Assembly (NCBI GenBank): GCA_964639225.1
Contig: CAZXCK010000091.1
Span: 1 to 17,857 of the forward strand
From: CAZXCK01 sp964639225
Lineage (GTDB): Bacteria; Chloroflexota; Anaerolineae; Aggregatilineales; Phototrophicaceae
Direction of reading: 5' to 3'
DNA length: 17,857 bases
Part shown: positions 1-7,253 of the stretch, piece after piece
Position numbering within the stretch: the first letter of the stretch is position 1
Layout: every line of letters starts with the position of its first letter
Notes under the pieces: generated by a model
Database searches by the model: none
What the model saw: only the letters and a program-made list of their open reading frames with translations
Told to the model about the DNA's origin: nothing
Program-made: the position numbers and the translations under genes

Positions 1-22
1 AAATATGGGCATATCCCGTCAT
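1..22 (-). CDS. Possible start of an outward-running gene, partial
   Basis: Read on the - strand, an ATG at bases 22-20 opens a frame (MTGYAHI) that leaves the window. Just upstream lies a purine-rich AAGAAGGAGAAG, a good Shine-Dalgarno at normal distance, and before it an AT-rich leader. About a third of bases 1-47 are G or C, far below the GC-rich coding sequence that follows. Only seven codons are visible, so no function can be given. The main support is that the same bases do not encode the expected E1-alpha sequence on the + strand. The alternative is that these bases are a misassembled contig end. Confidence 0.25.
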
Positions 23-45
23 GTCTTCTCCTTCTTTATTATTAT

Positions 46-396
46 TTGCTGCCCACCTATGACGCCATGCGCACCGCCGTCCAGCGCGCCTACGACGACG
101 AAGGTCCGACACTGGTCGAAGCCAAGACCTACCGGCTGGTTCCCCATTCTTCAGATGACGACGACCGCAGCTATCGCAGCCGCGACGAGGTCGATGAATG
201 GAAGGGCAAAGACCCTATTCCTCGCTTCCGTGACATGCTGCTGGAGATGGGCGTGCTGACACCGGAGCGCGTGGACGAGATCGACGCGCAGGCCAAAGCG
301 ACTGTCAACGAAGCACACCGCAGTGCCGAAGCCGCGTCGTTCCCGGCGGGCGAGGACGCGCTGGGGTCTGTCTTTGCCCCGGTGGAGGAGGTATAA
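46..396 (+). CDS. 2-oxoacid dehydrogenase E1 alpha subunit, C-terminal part only
   Basis: This is the last 115 or so residues of the alpha subunit of a thiamine-diphosphate E1 component (branched-chain 2-oxoacid or pyruvate dehydrogenase type), which normally has 320-370 residues. The visible family features are 'GPTLVEAKTYR', the 'PHSSDDDD' segment that follows it (the phosphorylation-loop region in mitochondrial relatives), and the 'DPIPRFRDMLLEMGVL' helix. The ThDP-binding GDG...N part is absent. The frame stays open to base 1, but before about base 48 it reads Leu/Tyr-rich nonsense where the family has a 'VDGNDVL'-like segment, so homology starts near 'LPTYDAMR'. The TTG at 46 is only a formal start. 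The stop is one base before the E1-beta ATG, so the two are translationally linked. The gene is either broken by a rearrangement or an artefact of the window edge. Confidence 0.8.
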   Translation: MLPTYDAMRTAVQRAYDDEGPTLVEAKTYRLVPHSSDDDDRSYRSRDEVDEWKGKDPIPRFRDMLLEMGVLTPERVDEIDAQAKATVNEAHRSAEAASFPAGEDALGSVFAPVEEV

Positions 397-397
397 C

Positions 398-1384
398 ATG
401 GCGCAGATGACACTGATCCAGGCCGTGACTCAGGCCATGGACGAAGAACTGGCCCGCGATCCGCGTGTGTTTATCACCGGCGAGGATGTGGGGCCGCGTG
501 GCGGTGTCTTCCGGGCGACGAAGGGGTTGTTCGAGAAGTACGGCCCGGAGCGCGTGATCGACTCGCCGCTGGCCGAGCTGTCCATCGTGGCGATTGGCAT
601 CGGCGCCGCTTTGGACGACCTGCGGCCCATCTGCGAGATTCAGTTCGCGGACTTCATCCACCCGGCTTTTAACCAGATTGTCAGCGAGGCAGCACGCTTC
701 TACTATCGCTCCAACGGTGAATGGAACGTCCCGATGGTCATCCGCGCACCTTATGGTGGCGGTGTGGGTGGCGCACTGTATCACAGCCAGAGCGTTGAGG
801 CATTTTACGCCCATGTGCCAGGCCTGAAGGTCGTCATCCCGGCCACACCGCACGACGCCAAGGGTTTACTCAAGAGCGCCGTCCGCGACCCGAATCCGGT
901 GCTGTTCTTCGAGCCGAAGAAGGGCTACCGTTCGATTAAGGGCGAAGTCCCGGACGAGGAATACACCGTGCCCATCGGCCCGGCACGTATCGCCCGCGAG
1001 GGACGTGACCTGTCGATTTATGCTTACGGCATGATGGCCCACTACTGCACCATCGCCGCCAACCGTGTCGCCCGCAGCGACGGCATCGACGCCGAAGTGG
1101 TGGACCTGCGCACACTGGCCCCGGTTGATAAGACCGCCATCCTCGACTCGTTCAAAAAGACGGGCAAGGCGCTCATCGTCTATGAGGATAACTACACGCT
1201 AGGCTACGGCGCGGAGATCGCCGCCATCCTGTCGGACGAGGGCTTCGAGTACATGGACGGCCCCATTCGACGGCTGGCCGGGCCGGACATACCCGGTGTG
1301 CCCTACAGCCATCCCATGCAGGAACACTTTATGCCCAACCCGGATAAAATCGCGCAGGCCATCCGCGAACTGGCCGCGTATTAG
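398..1384 (+). CDS. 2-oxoacid dehydrogenase E1 beta subunit
   Basis: This 328-residue protein has the normal length for the beta subunit of an alpha2-beta2 E1 enzyme, which decarboxylates a 2-oxoacid with ThDP and transfers the acyl group to the E2 lipoyl arm in the cytoplasm. Family signatures in order: 'FITGEDVGPRGGVFRATKGL' (about 25-44), 'RVIDSPLAE' with the likely ThDP-contacting Glu60, 'EIQFADFIHPAFNQI' (80-94), 'RAPYGGGVGG' (116-125), 'YHSQSVE' (128-134), and 'VLFFEPKKGYR' (168-178). The C-terminal transketolase domain contains 'LIVYEDNYTLGYGAEIAA'. The ATG at 398 is chosen because GGAGGAGG sits just upstream; a longer frame from 323 would overlap E1-alpha. The EPKKGYR segment resembles branched-chain enzymes more than acetoin enzymes, but the substrate is not settled. 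Confidence 0.93.
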   Translation: MAQMTLIQAVTQAMDEELARDPRVFITGEDVGPRGGVFRATKGLFEKYGPERVIDSPLAELSIVAIGIGAALDDLRPICEIQFADFIHPAFNQIVSEAARFYYRSNGEWNVPMVIRAPYGGGVGGALYHSQSVEAFYAHVPGLKVVIPATPHDAKGLLKSAVRDPNPVLFFEPKKGYRSIKGEVPDEEYTVPIGPARIAREGRDLSIYAYGMMAHYCTIAANRVARSDGIDAEVVDLRTLAPVDKTAILDSFKKTGKALIVYEDNYTLGYGAEIAAILSDEGFEYMDGPIRRLAGPDIPGVPYSHPMQEHFMPNPDKIAQAIRELAAY

Positions 1385-1396
1385 GAGGCGCTGCGA

Positions 1397-2743
1397 ATGT
1401 CTACCCGACTGACAATGCCACAGCTTGGCGAGAGCGTGGTCGAAGGCACGGTAATCGAGTGGTTGAAGAAAGAGGGCGAGACGGTCGAAGAGTACGACCC
1501 GGTTGTTATCATCGGTACGGACAAAGTGGACAGCGACATTCCCGCGCCGGCCAGCGGTACCCTGCTCAAAATCTACGTGCGCGAAGGTGAGACGGTTGAA
1601 GCCGGGACGCTGCTGGCGTTGATCGGCGACGCGGGCGAGGATACGCCCGACACCGACAGCGAGCGTACATCCGGGCGTAACGACCAGGATGATGAAGACA
1701 TGCCCGCTGCCGTCGCCGAGTCTGTGCCCTCTGACGTTGGCGAGCAATCTGGCGGGGCGCATGTCACGCCGGTGGTGGCGCGTATGGCCGCCGCCCACAA
1801 CCTGGACCTGTCGCGTATCAAAGGGACCGGGCGCGGTGGTCGCATCACCAAGAAGGACGTGCAGATGATTCTGGACCGTCACGAGCAGCCAACGGAAGCC
1901 GAAGCTGGAGCCGATGACGACATTCCGCCCTGGGAACAGCCCGGCTCCGGCGATCTGTTCAAATCGACTGCTGACTACGAGGACGAGCCGGAAAGCACCA
2001 CACCCGCGCCGCCCGCACCGCCTGCGCAGCGGACAAAAGCACAGCCGGCCAGTACCCCGGCGAACGTCCCCGGTGAACTGCTGCCACTCAACGCCATGCG
2101 CCGCAACATCGCCGAGCATATGGTCCACAGCAAGCACACATCGCCGCATGTGACCACCGTTTTTGAGGTCGATCTGTCGTCGGTTGTCGGCCATCGCAGT
2201 GCCCACCGTGCCGGGTTCGAGCGCCAGGGCGTGCGGCTGACGTTTACGCCGTACTTTGTGGCGGCCAGCGTGGCCGCGCTGCGCCAGCATCCGCTGGTTA
2301 ACGCTCAGTGGACCGATGACGGCATCTTCGTTCATCACGCGGTCAACGTCGGCGTGGCGGTAGCCCTGGACGATGGTCTGCTGGTGCCGGTTATCAAAAA
2401 CGCGCACGAGTACAACCTGACCGGTCTGGCACGGCAGGTCAACGACCTGGCTGACCGTGCCCGCCGCCGCCAGCTCAAACCGGACGAAGTCCAGGGCGGT
2501 ACGTTCACCATCACCAATCACGGTGTCACGGGCAGCCTGTTCGCCACGCCGATCATCAACCAGCCACAAGTGGCGATCCTGGGCGTGGGCAAGCTGGAAA
2601 AGCGCGTTAAGGTCATCAACGATGCCATCGCCATTCGCCCCTGCCTGTTCCTGTCGCTGACGTTCGATCACCGTGTGCTGGATGGCGCCGCCGCTGACGG
2701 TTTTATGCAGTCGCTGGTGAGCGCGCTGGAGTCGTGGCGGTAA
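1397..2743 (+). CDS. Dihydrolipoamide acyltransferase E2 of a 2-oxoacid dehydrogenase complex
   Basis: The 448-residue E2 core moves the acyl group from the lipoyl arm to CoA. It has one N-terminal lipoyl domain (about 3-78) with the lipoylated Lys43 in 'IIGTDKVDSD'. An acidic linker follows, then a peripheral-subunit-binding domain (about 122-159, 'VTPVVARMAAAHNLDLSRIKG' and 'GRGGRITKKDV'). A second long linker holds an unusual 'IPPWEQPGSGDLF' segment (176-188) and a Pro/Ala stretch. The catalytic CAT domain (about 227-448) ends with 'TFDHRVLDG', which supplies His425 and Asp429. The start ATG follows AGGAGG at good distance, 12 bases after E1-beta, so E1-alpha, E1-beta and E2 form one operon. 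No E3 follows in the window. The substrate (branched-chain or pyruvate) is unresolved. Confidence 0.93.
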   Translation: MSTRLTMPQLGESVVEGTVIEWLKKEGETVEEYDPVVIIGTDKVDSDIPAPASGTLLKIYVREGETVEAGTLLALIGDAGEDTPDTDSERTSGRNDQDDEDMPAAVAESVPSDVGEQSGGAHVTPVVARMAAAHNLDLSRIKGTGRGGRITKKDVQMILDRHEQPTEAEAGADDDIPPWEQPGSGDLFKSTADYEDEPESTTPAPPAPPAQRTKAQPASTPANVPGELLPLNAMRRNIAEHMVHSKHTSPHVTTVFEVDLSSVVGHRSAHRAGFERQGVRLTFTPYFVAASVAALRQHPLVNAQWTDDGIFVHHAVNVGVAVALDDGLLVPVIKNAHEYNLTGLARQVNDLADRARRRQLKPDEVQGGTFTITNHGVTGSLFATPIINQPQVAILGVGKLEKRVKVINDAIAIRPCLFLSLTFDHRVLDGAAADGFMQSLVSALESWR

Positions 2744-2804
2744 GCCGAATGCCAGAACACTACCGGTGGGGCGGTGGTCTGGTCACCGGATGGCCTACGC
2801 TGGC

Positions 2805-2832
2805 TTGAAAGCAAGCATATGTCTGATATGAT
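2805..2832 (+). promoter_or_regulatory. Sigma-70-type promoter with extended -10
   Basis: TTGAAA (2805-2810) and TATGAT (2827-2832) are separated by 16 bases, and a TGA directly before the -10 gives an extended -10 (TGn). Transcription would begin near 2839, leaving a leader of about 55 bases before the lipoprotein ATG at 2896. It lies in the 152-base gap after the E2 gene, where local AT content rises. It is the best-formed promoter in the window and probably drives the lipoprotein/GH63-like/kinase/lipoprotein unit. It was found by eye; phylum-specific sigma preferences are not known to me. Confidence 0.6.
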
Positions 2833-2895
2833 ACAGTTTACCTGTCAGACTGGTGGTTCGCCGCCCTGTGTAACCGGTAAGGTTTGGAGAAGATT

Positions 2896-3624
2896 ATGCG
2901 CTCACGCACCTTGCGCTTGCTTGTCTTTCTGCTGGTCGTTCTGTTGGTCGCAGCCGCCTGCGACTCGTCGCGGCCCACGCAGTATCTGCTGGAAGTTACC
3001 CGCGAAGTGCCGGTGACCGTTATCGTGGTGGTGACAGCCACACCCGACGACGGAACAGCGGCCAGCGCCGCCGACGAGACGCCTGTGGTCGAACCGACCG
3101 CCGAGCCAACGCTGGCTCCGACCGAGGTCGCCGAGATCACGCCGGAGCCGACGGTCGATCCTTTCCCCGCACCAGTGATCGATCAGATCATCGTAGCCGA
3201 GCAGGCGTTCCAGAACGGGCGTATGTTCTACCTGCAGCCCAATCAGGAAATCTGGGTGATGATTAATACCGAAGACGATACCGCCGGTGTGTGGACACGC
3301 CACCGCGATACCTGGTCCGAGGACCTGCCGGAACTGGACCCCAGTATCGTGCCGCCAGAGGAAGACCTCTACCAGCCGATTCGTGGCTTTGGCAAGCTGT
3401 GGCGCGAGAATCCCGCCGTGCGCGAGGCTCTGGGCTGGGCGCTTGAGGACGAGATGGGTCACGTTACCGATTACGCCTACTACGCTGGTGGGGAAGTCAC
3501 GGCGGACGGTGAATATGTACCGGGTCCAGGCTATCACACCGTTCGCAGCCGCTTCGGCCAGACGTACATTTTCGACGAGACAGACGGAACCTGGCGGCTG
3601 GAAGAACCTGCAACTGACGAATAA
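2896..3624 (+). CDS. Surface lipoprotein with Thr/Pro-rich stalk and RGFGKxWR module
   Basis: A 242-residue predicted lipoprotein. It has an Arg-rich n-region, a hydrophobic helix (about 7-20) and a lipobox ending in AAAC, so Cys22 would be lipidated. A stalk follows: 'EVTREVPVTVIVVVTATP' and then Glu/Pro/Thr-rich spacer to about residue 92. The folded part (95-235) has 'FQNGRMFYL...IWVMI' and 'YQPIRGFGKLWRENP' followed by 'LGWALEDE', then a second half with 'YHTVRSRFGQTYIFDETDGTW'. From memory, the RGFGKxWR...LGWA pattern recurs in Chloroflexi lipoproteins of unknown role; I cannot assign an activity. ATG 2896 is preferred over the TTG at 2884 because GGAGAAG lies at the right distance before it. 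It starts the unit behind the promoter at 2805-2832, with 26 bases to the next gene. Confidence 0.8.
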   Translation: MRSRTLRLLVFLLVVLLVAAACDSSRPTQYLLEVTREVPVTVIVVVTATPDDGTAASAADETPVVEPTAEPTLAPTEVAEITPEPTVDPFPAPVIDQIIVAEQAFQNGRMFYLQPNQEIWVMINTEDDTAGVWTRHRDTWSEDLPELDPSIVPPEEDLYQPIRGFGKLWRENPAVREALGWALEDEMGHVTDYAYYAGGEVTADGEYVPGPGYHTVRSRFGQTYIFDETDGTWRLEEPATDE

Positions 3625-3650
3625 TCACGGCCAATCATCAGGGGGAAGTC

Positions 3651-6218
3651 ATGGATGGTCTGAGACGGTGGAAGCTGGATGCCACGAAACCTTTGGTTCT
3701 ATCACTGGCTGCCGACGCCCGGCTGAGCCAGACCGATTACGTTAACGATCATACCTGGGAAGTGGTGCCGGGGACTGGCGACGCACCCGCGCTGGCCTTG
3801 CAGACGCGCTACGGTGGCCGGGTAGGGATGGCCAGCCTGGTGCCGATGTGGTGGCACGATGGCCAGGCTATCTTCCAGGCCGATGCTTATGCCCAGACGC
3901 CGCAGGTGACGGCCTTCGCGCCCGGTTATGTCCAGCTCGAAGCGCGTCTGACAGCATCGCTGGCGCTGACGGTTGACTGCTGGGTGATGGAATCGCACGC
4001 GGTCGGTTGTCGCTATACCGTTCACAACAGCGGCGACCAACCGGCGACACTCAAACTGGACCTGGTGGGGCAGGTCGCTATCTCGCGCCGCGAGCAGCCG
4101 CTGGCGGTTCTGACGCTGGCTGACGATACTTACGCACTGTCGCTGGGGCGGCTGTCCGGTCTGGAGCCGGTTGTCGCCATGCCGGGCGCTCAGGCCGAGA
4201 TCGTCCCTGGCCAGCGGGCGCGCCCCAAAATCACTGTTGAGCTGAACGTTGATGCTGGCGCGTCCACTGCTGTGAGCTGGGTGCATGGCGGGCTGGATCG
4301 CATGGCGAACTCGCTGAAGCTGGCGCGCTTCTGGCTGGAGCAGGACTGGGACGAGGCGCTGCGTACAATCGAACGGGCGGCGCAGGCCATCCCGCAAATT
4401 GAAACTGGCAGCGATGACCATGACGCCGTCATCGCTTTCGCTTACCAGCAGGCGGTACAGTCGATTTTGCAGCCGGCGCAGGATGGCGATCTGCCGAATG
4501 CGACGTTTGTCGCCAGCCGCCAGCCGGACAAAGGTTACAGCAAGCGCGGCGATGGCAGCGATTACGACCGCACCTGGAGCGGCCAGAATCCGCATGTGGC
4601 CTATCTGCTGGCTCCGGCGCTGGCGTCGATTGCGCCACAGATAGCGCAGGGTTTTGTGCTTAACTATCTGGCGGCGCAGGCCGATGACGGTGGAATCGAC
4701 TTTAAGCCCGGTCCTGTGGGGCAGCGCAGCGGTATGCTGTGCCCGCCGCTGCTGGCGCATGTGGCGTGGCTGGTCTACCGGCAGACCGAGGATGTCACCT
4801 TTCTCAAAGCGATATATGACGGCCTGCTGCATTTCTTCAATCGCTGGGACGAGGCTGATCTGGATGTCGACGGTGATGTGCTGCCGGAATGGCAGGACGA
4901 GCGCCAGACGGGTTATGTTTTCTGGCCGACGTTCGGCAGCGGGCAGTTCTGGGCGCAGAATGTGGACATCTGCCAGGTCGAATCACCCGATCTGGCCGCC
5001 TACATGATCGCCGAGGCGGCCAGCCTGCGCGATATCGCCAGCGAGCTGGAAGACCCTGGGGCCTACGAATTGCAGCATCGGGTTGCTGGTCTGCTGCAGG
5101 TGCTGGAAAATCTGTGGTACGAAGCGCAGGGCCGATATGCTTACCGCGATTACGAATCGCACCAGACATCTGGCGCAGTTTCACTGCTAAAAGAAGCTCG
5201 CGCCGATGAGGATCATCCGCTGGCATTGCCGCTGGACCCGCCTGCTCGGTTGCTGGTGAGAATCGCCGGTGGTGCGTCGAAGGCTCCGCGTGCCCGTATG
5301 ATACTCGAAGGCAAAGGCGCGGACGGCCAGCCACTGGCCGAAAACGTGGACTTTGAACAGTTCGTATGGGGTTATGGTGGTGGCCTGTACACCACGCGTG
5401 CCATCTTCGCTGGGGTGGACCGGCTGCGCTTCGAGGGGTTGAGCCGTGTCTTTCGGGTGAGCGTGCACACCGTTGATCTCACCCGGCTGGACATCAACGG
5501 GCTGCTGCCGCTGTGGACTGGTGGACTGCCCGCCGAGCGGACCGAATCGCTGATTAATCTACTCACCGATGAAGCCCACTTCTGGCGGCCCAACGGCGTC
5601 TCGCTGGTTTCGGCGCAGGACCCCAACTATGACCCGGCCAGCGCCAACGGTGGCGGCGGAGTCTGGCCGTACTGGACGGCGCTCATCGGAGAGGGACTGC
5701 TGCAATCTGGGCGCGCCGACCTGGCTGCCGAGCTGCTGCGGCGTCTGCTGGATGTACAGGCGGCGGTCCTCACAAAACGGCACAACTTCACTGAATTCTA
5801 CGATTGTGACCAGCCCGAGGGCCGGGGCGAAGTCGGCTATGTCGGCGGCATCCCGCCGCTGAATCTGCTGCTGCGCGTGCTTGGCGTGTCGATTATCAAC
5901 GCGCGTCGGGTCTGGGCTGGCGGCCCGTTCCACTGGTCGTCGCCGGTGACGGTGCGCCAGCACGGCGTCACTGTGACGCGCTCGTCGGATGGCACAACGG
6001 TCGAATATCCGTCCGGCACGCGCCTTGAGTTAGCGCCGGATGCTCCCTGGCAGCCGCTGGACGATCCGCATCTCGTACCGGAAGCAGGGGCGAACGCGCC
6101 GGATTCGCTGCCCACACCGCCAGCGGAAATTGCCAGTGATGACGGGACAGCCGGGAGTCGGGTTATCATTGAAATTGAGGAAGACACCGGCGACGATCCG
6201 TCGATGCCTGGTTCCTGA
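3651..6218 (+). CDS. GH63-like (alpha/alpha)6-barrel glycoside hydrolase, cytosolic
   Basis: An 855-residue protein with no signal peptide. The order fits clan GH-G/GH63-like enzymes (glucosidase and mannosylglycerate-hydrolase type). An N-terminal beta-sandwich (about 25-215) is followed by alpha-helical barrel segments from about 225. 'GLLHFFNRWDEADLDVDGD' and 'LPEWQDERQTG' (391-421) resemble the family's W...D.dGDGL.eW segment. 'VESPDLAAYMIAEAASLRD' (443-461) resembles its helix after the SGMDxSP region. The barrel closes with 'NGGGGVWPYW' (666-675) and 'NFTEFYD' (712-718), where Glu715 is the likely catalytic base. The acid Asp is not assigned; Asp439 is a candidate. A beta-rich stretch (about 530-612) appears inserted into the barrel, and the last 55 residues look disordered. 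The start has GGGGGAAG upstream. The natural glycan is unknown. Confidence 0.75.
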   Translation: MDGLRRWKLDATKPLVLSLAADARLSQTDYVNDHTWEVVPGTGDAPALALQTRYGGRVGMASLVPMWWHDGQAIFQADAYAQTPQVTAFAPGYVQLEARLTASLALTVDCWVMESHAVGCRYTVHNSGDQPATLKLDLVGQVAISRREQPLAVLTLADDTYALSLGRLSGLEPVVAMPGAQAEIVPGQRARPKITVELNVDAGASTAVSWVHGGLDRMANSLKLARFWLEQDWDEALRTIERAAQAIPQIETGSDDHDAVIAFAYQQAVQSILQPAQDGDLPNATFVASRQPDKGYSKRGDGSDYDRTWSGQNPHVAYLLAPALASIAPQIAQGFVLNYLAAQADDGGIDFKPGPVGQRSGMLCPPLLAHVAWLVYRQTEDVTFLKAIYDGLLHFFNRWDEADLDVDGDVLPEWQDERQTGYVFWPTFGSGQFWAQNVDICQVESPDLAAYMIAEAASLRDIASELEDPGAYELQHRVAGLLQVLENLWYEAQGRYAYRDYESHQTSGAVSLLKEARADEDHPLALPLDPPARLLVRIAGGASKAPRARMILEGKGADGQPLAENVDFEQFVWGYGGGLYTTRAIFAGVDRLRFEGLSRVFRVSVHTVDLTRLDINGLLPLWTGGLPAERTESLINLLTDEAHFWRPNGVSLVSAQDPNYDPASANGGGGVWPYWTALIGEGLLQSGRADLAAELLRRLLDVQAAVLTKRHNFTEFYDCDQPEGRGEVGYVGGIPPLNLLLRVLGVSIINARRVWAGGPFHWSSPVTVRQHGVTVTRSSDGTTVEYPSGTRLELAPDAPWQPLDDPHLVPEAGANAPDSLPTPPAEIASDDGTAGSRVIIEIEEDTGDDPSMPGS

Positions 6219-6228
6219 CGAGACTTTT

Positions 6229-7248
6229 ATGACGCAACCAACATCGACCGACGCGCAACACTTCGACTTCGTATTCCGCAGCTCATCGGATGGTCTGATG
6301 TCGGCGAGTTCCAGCGGACTGATCAACCGGCTGAATCCGGCTGGCGCCGGTATGTTGGGTGTCACGCTGGAGGATGTGCTGGGGCGCTCGCCGCAGATGG
6401 TGTTTCGCACCAATCCGGGGCTGGTCAACCTGTTTACGCGCGAAGGCGACCAGACGCTGGATATTCGACTGCCGCGACACCGTCTGGCGGTCGGCATGGC
6501 GACCACGCTGGACAACGGCGAGCGTATGGTGATCCTGCATGACGTGACCGAGCGCCGCGAACTGGAAAGCCGCCGCGAGGCGCTCATTAAGGCCATCAGC
6601 CATGACCTGCGCAACCCCATCGCCGGCCTGACGGGCTTCGCCGATCTGGTGGTGAAATCCGGCCCGCTCAACGACCAGCAGATCAAATTCATGACGCGCA
6701 TTCGCCAGACGTCGGTCAAGCTGTACGATATGATCAGCTCGCTGGTGGACCTGGCCTGGATCGAAGCCGGGATGCCGCTGGACCACCGCCCCATTCAACT
6801 GCGCGACGTGATTAACCAGGTGGTAGACCGGCTCTCATCGCTGGCCTTCGATCATAAGGTGGTGATCGCCGTCTCGGTGCAGAACCCGATGCCGCTGGTC
6901 ATGGGCGATCACGATCGGCTGGCGCAGGCCATCTATAACATCCTCAACAATGCCATCACCTACTCGCTGCCGGAGCAGACGGTCGCCATTCACGCCTGGG
7001 GCGACGACTACGACGTGTATTGCAGTGTCGCTGACCAGGGTATCGGCATCATCGACGACGAACTCGAACTCATTTTTGACCGCATGTATCGCTCACGCGA
7101 TGAACGGGTGCGCAACATGCCCGGCGGTGGCCTGGGCCTCACGCTGGCGCGGACCATCATCAACCGGCACGGCGGCGATATCTGGGCGGCCAGCAATCTG
7201 GGGCAGGGCAGCACCATCACGTTTGTCCTGCCAATTGGCGACGTGTGA
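6229..7248 (+). CDS. Soluble PAS-domain sensor histidine kinase
   Basis: A 339-residue kinase without membrane helices, so it should sense a cytoplasmic cue or partner. A PAS-like domain (about 12-108) ends in the usual 'VILHDVTERRELE'. The HisKA dimerisation helix carries the phospho-acceptor His125 in 'ISHDLRNPIAG'. The ATPase domain has the N box 'AIYNILNNAITYS' (234-246), G1 'VADQGIGI' (267-274), F box 'IFDRMYR' (282-288) and G2 'GGGLGLTLA' (299-307), so it looks active. No response regulator lies in the window, so it is an orphan here. ATG 6229 comes 10 bases after the GH63-like stop with only a weak ribosome site, suggesting coupling. A longer frame from 6040 would overlap the upstream gene and adds no domain. 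Confidence 0.88.
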   Translation: MTQPTSTDAQHFDFVFRSSSDGLMSASSSGLINRLNPAGAGMLGVTLEDVLGRSPQMVFRTNPGLVNLFTREGDQTLDIRLPRHRLAVGMATTLDNGERMVILHDVTERRELESRREALIKAISHDLRNPIAGLTGFADLVVKSGPLNDQQIKFMTRIRQTSVKLYDMISSLVDLAWIEAGMPLDHRPIQLRDVINQVVDRLSSLAFDHKVVIAVSVQNPMPLVMGDHDRLAQAIYNILNNAITYSLPEQTVAIHAWGDDYDVYCSVADQGIGIIDDELELIFDRMYRSRDERVRNMPGGGLGLTLARTIINRHGGDIWAASNLGQGSTITFVLPIGDV

Positions 7249-7253
7249 TCTCT

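Noticed and set aside
1199..2671. 490-codon open frame on the - strand opposite E1-beta/E2
   Set aside because: It lies wholly under two well-supported genes and shows no domain or ribosome site.
2763..2789. CCGGTG...CACCGG inverted repeat after the E2 stop, considered as a terminator
   Set aside because: Six-base stem with a 15-base loop and no T-run; too weak to call.
3702..4832. 376-codon open frame on the - strand opposite the GH63-like gene
   Set aside because: Antisense shadow; Arg/Gln-rich, no motif.
6040..6228. 63-codon upstream extension of the histidine kinase frame
   Set aside because: It overlaps the end of the GH63-like gene, encodes Arg-rich sequence unlike a sensor domain, and the ATG at 6229 gives a complete PAS-HisKA-ATPase protein.
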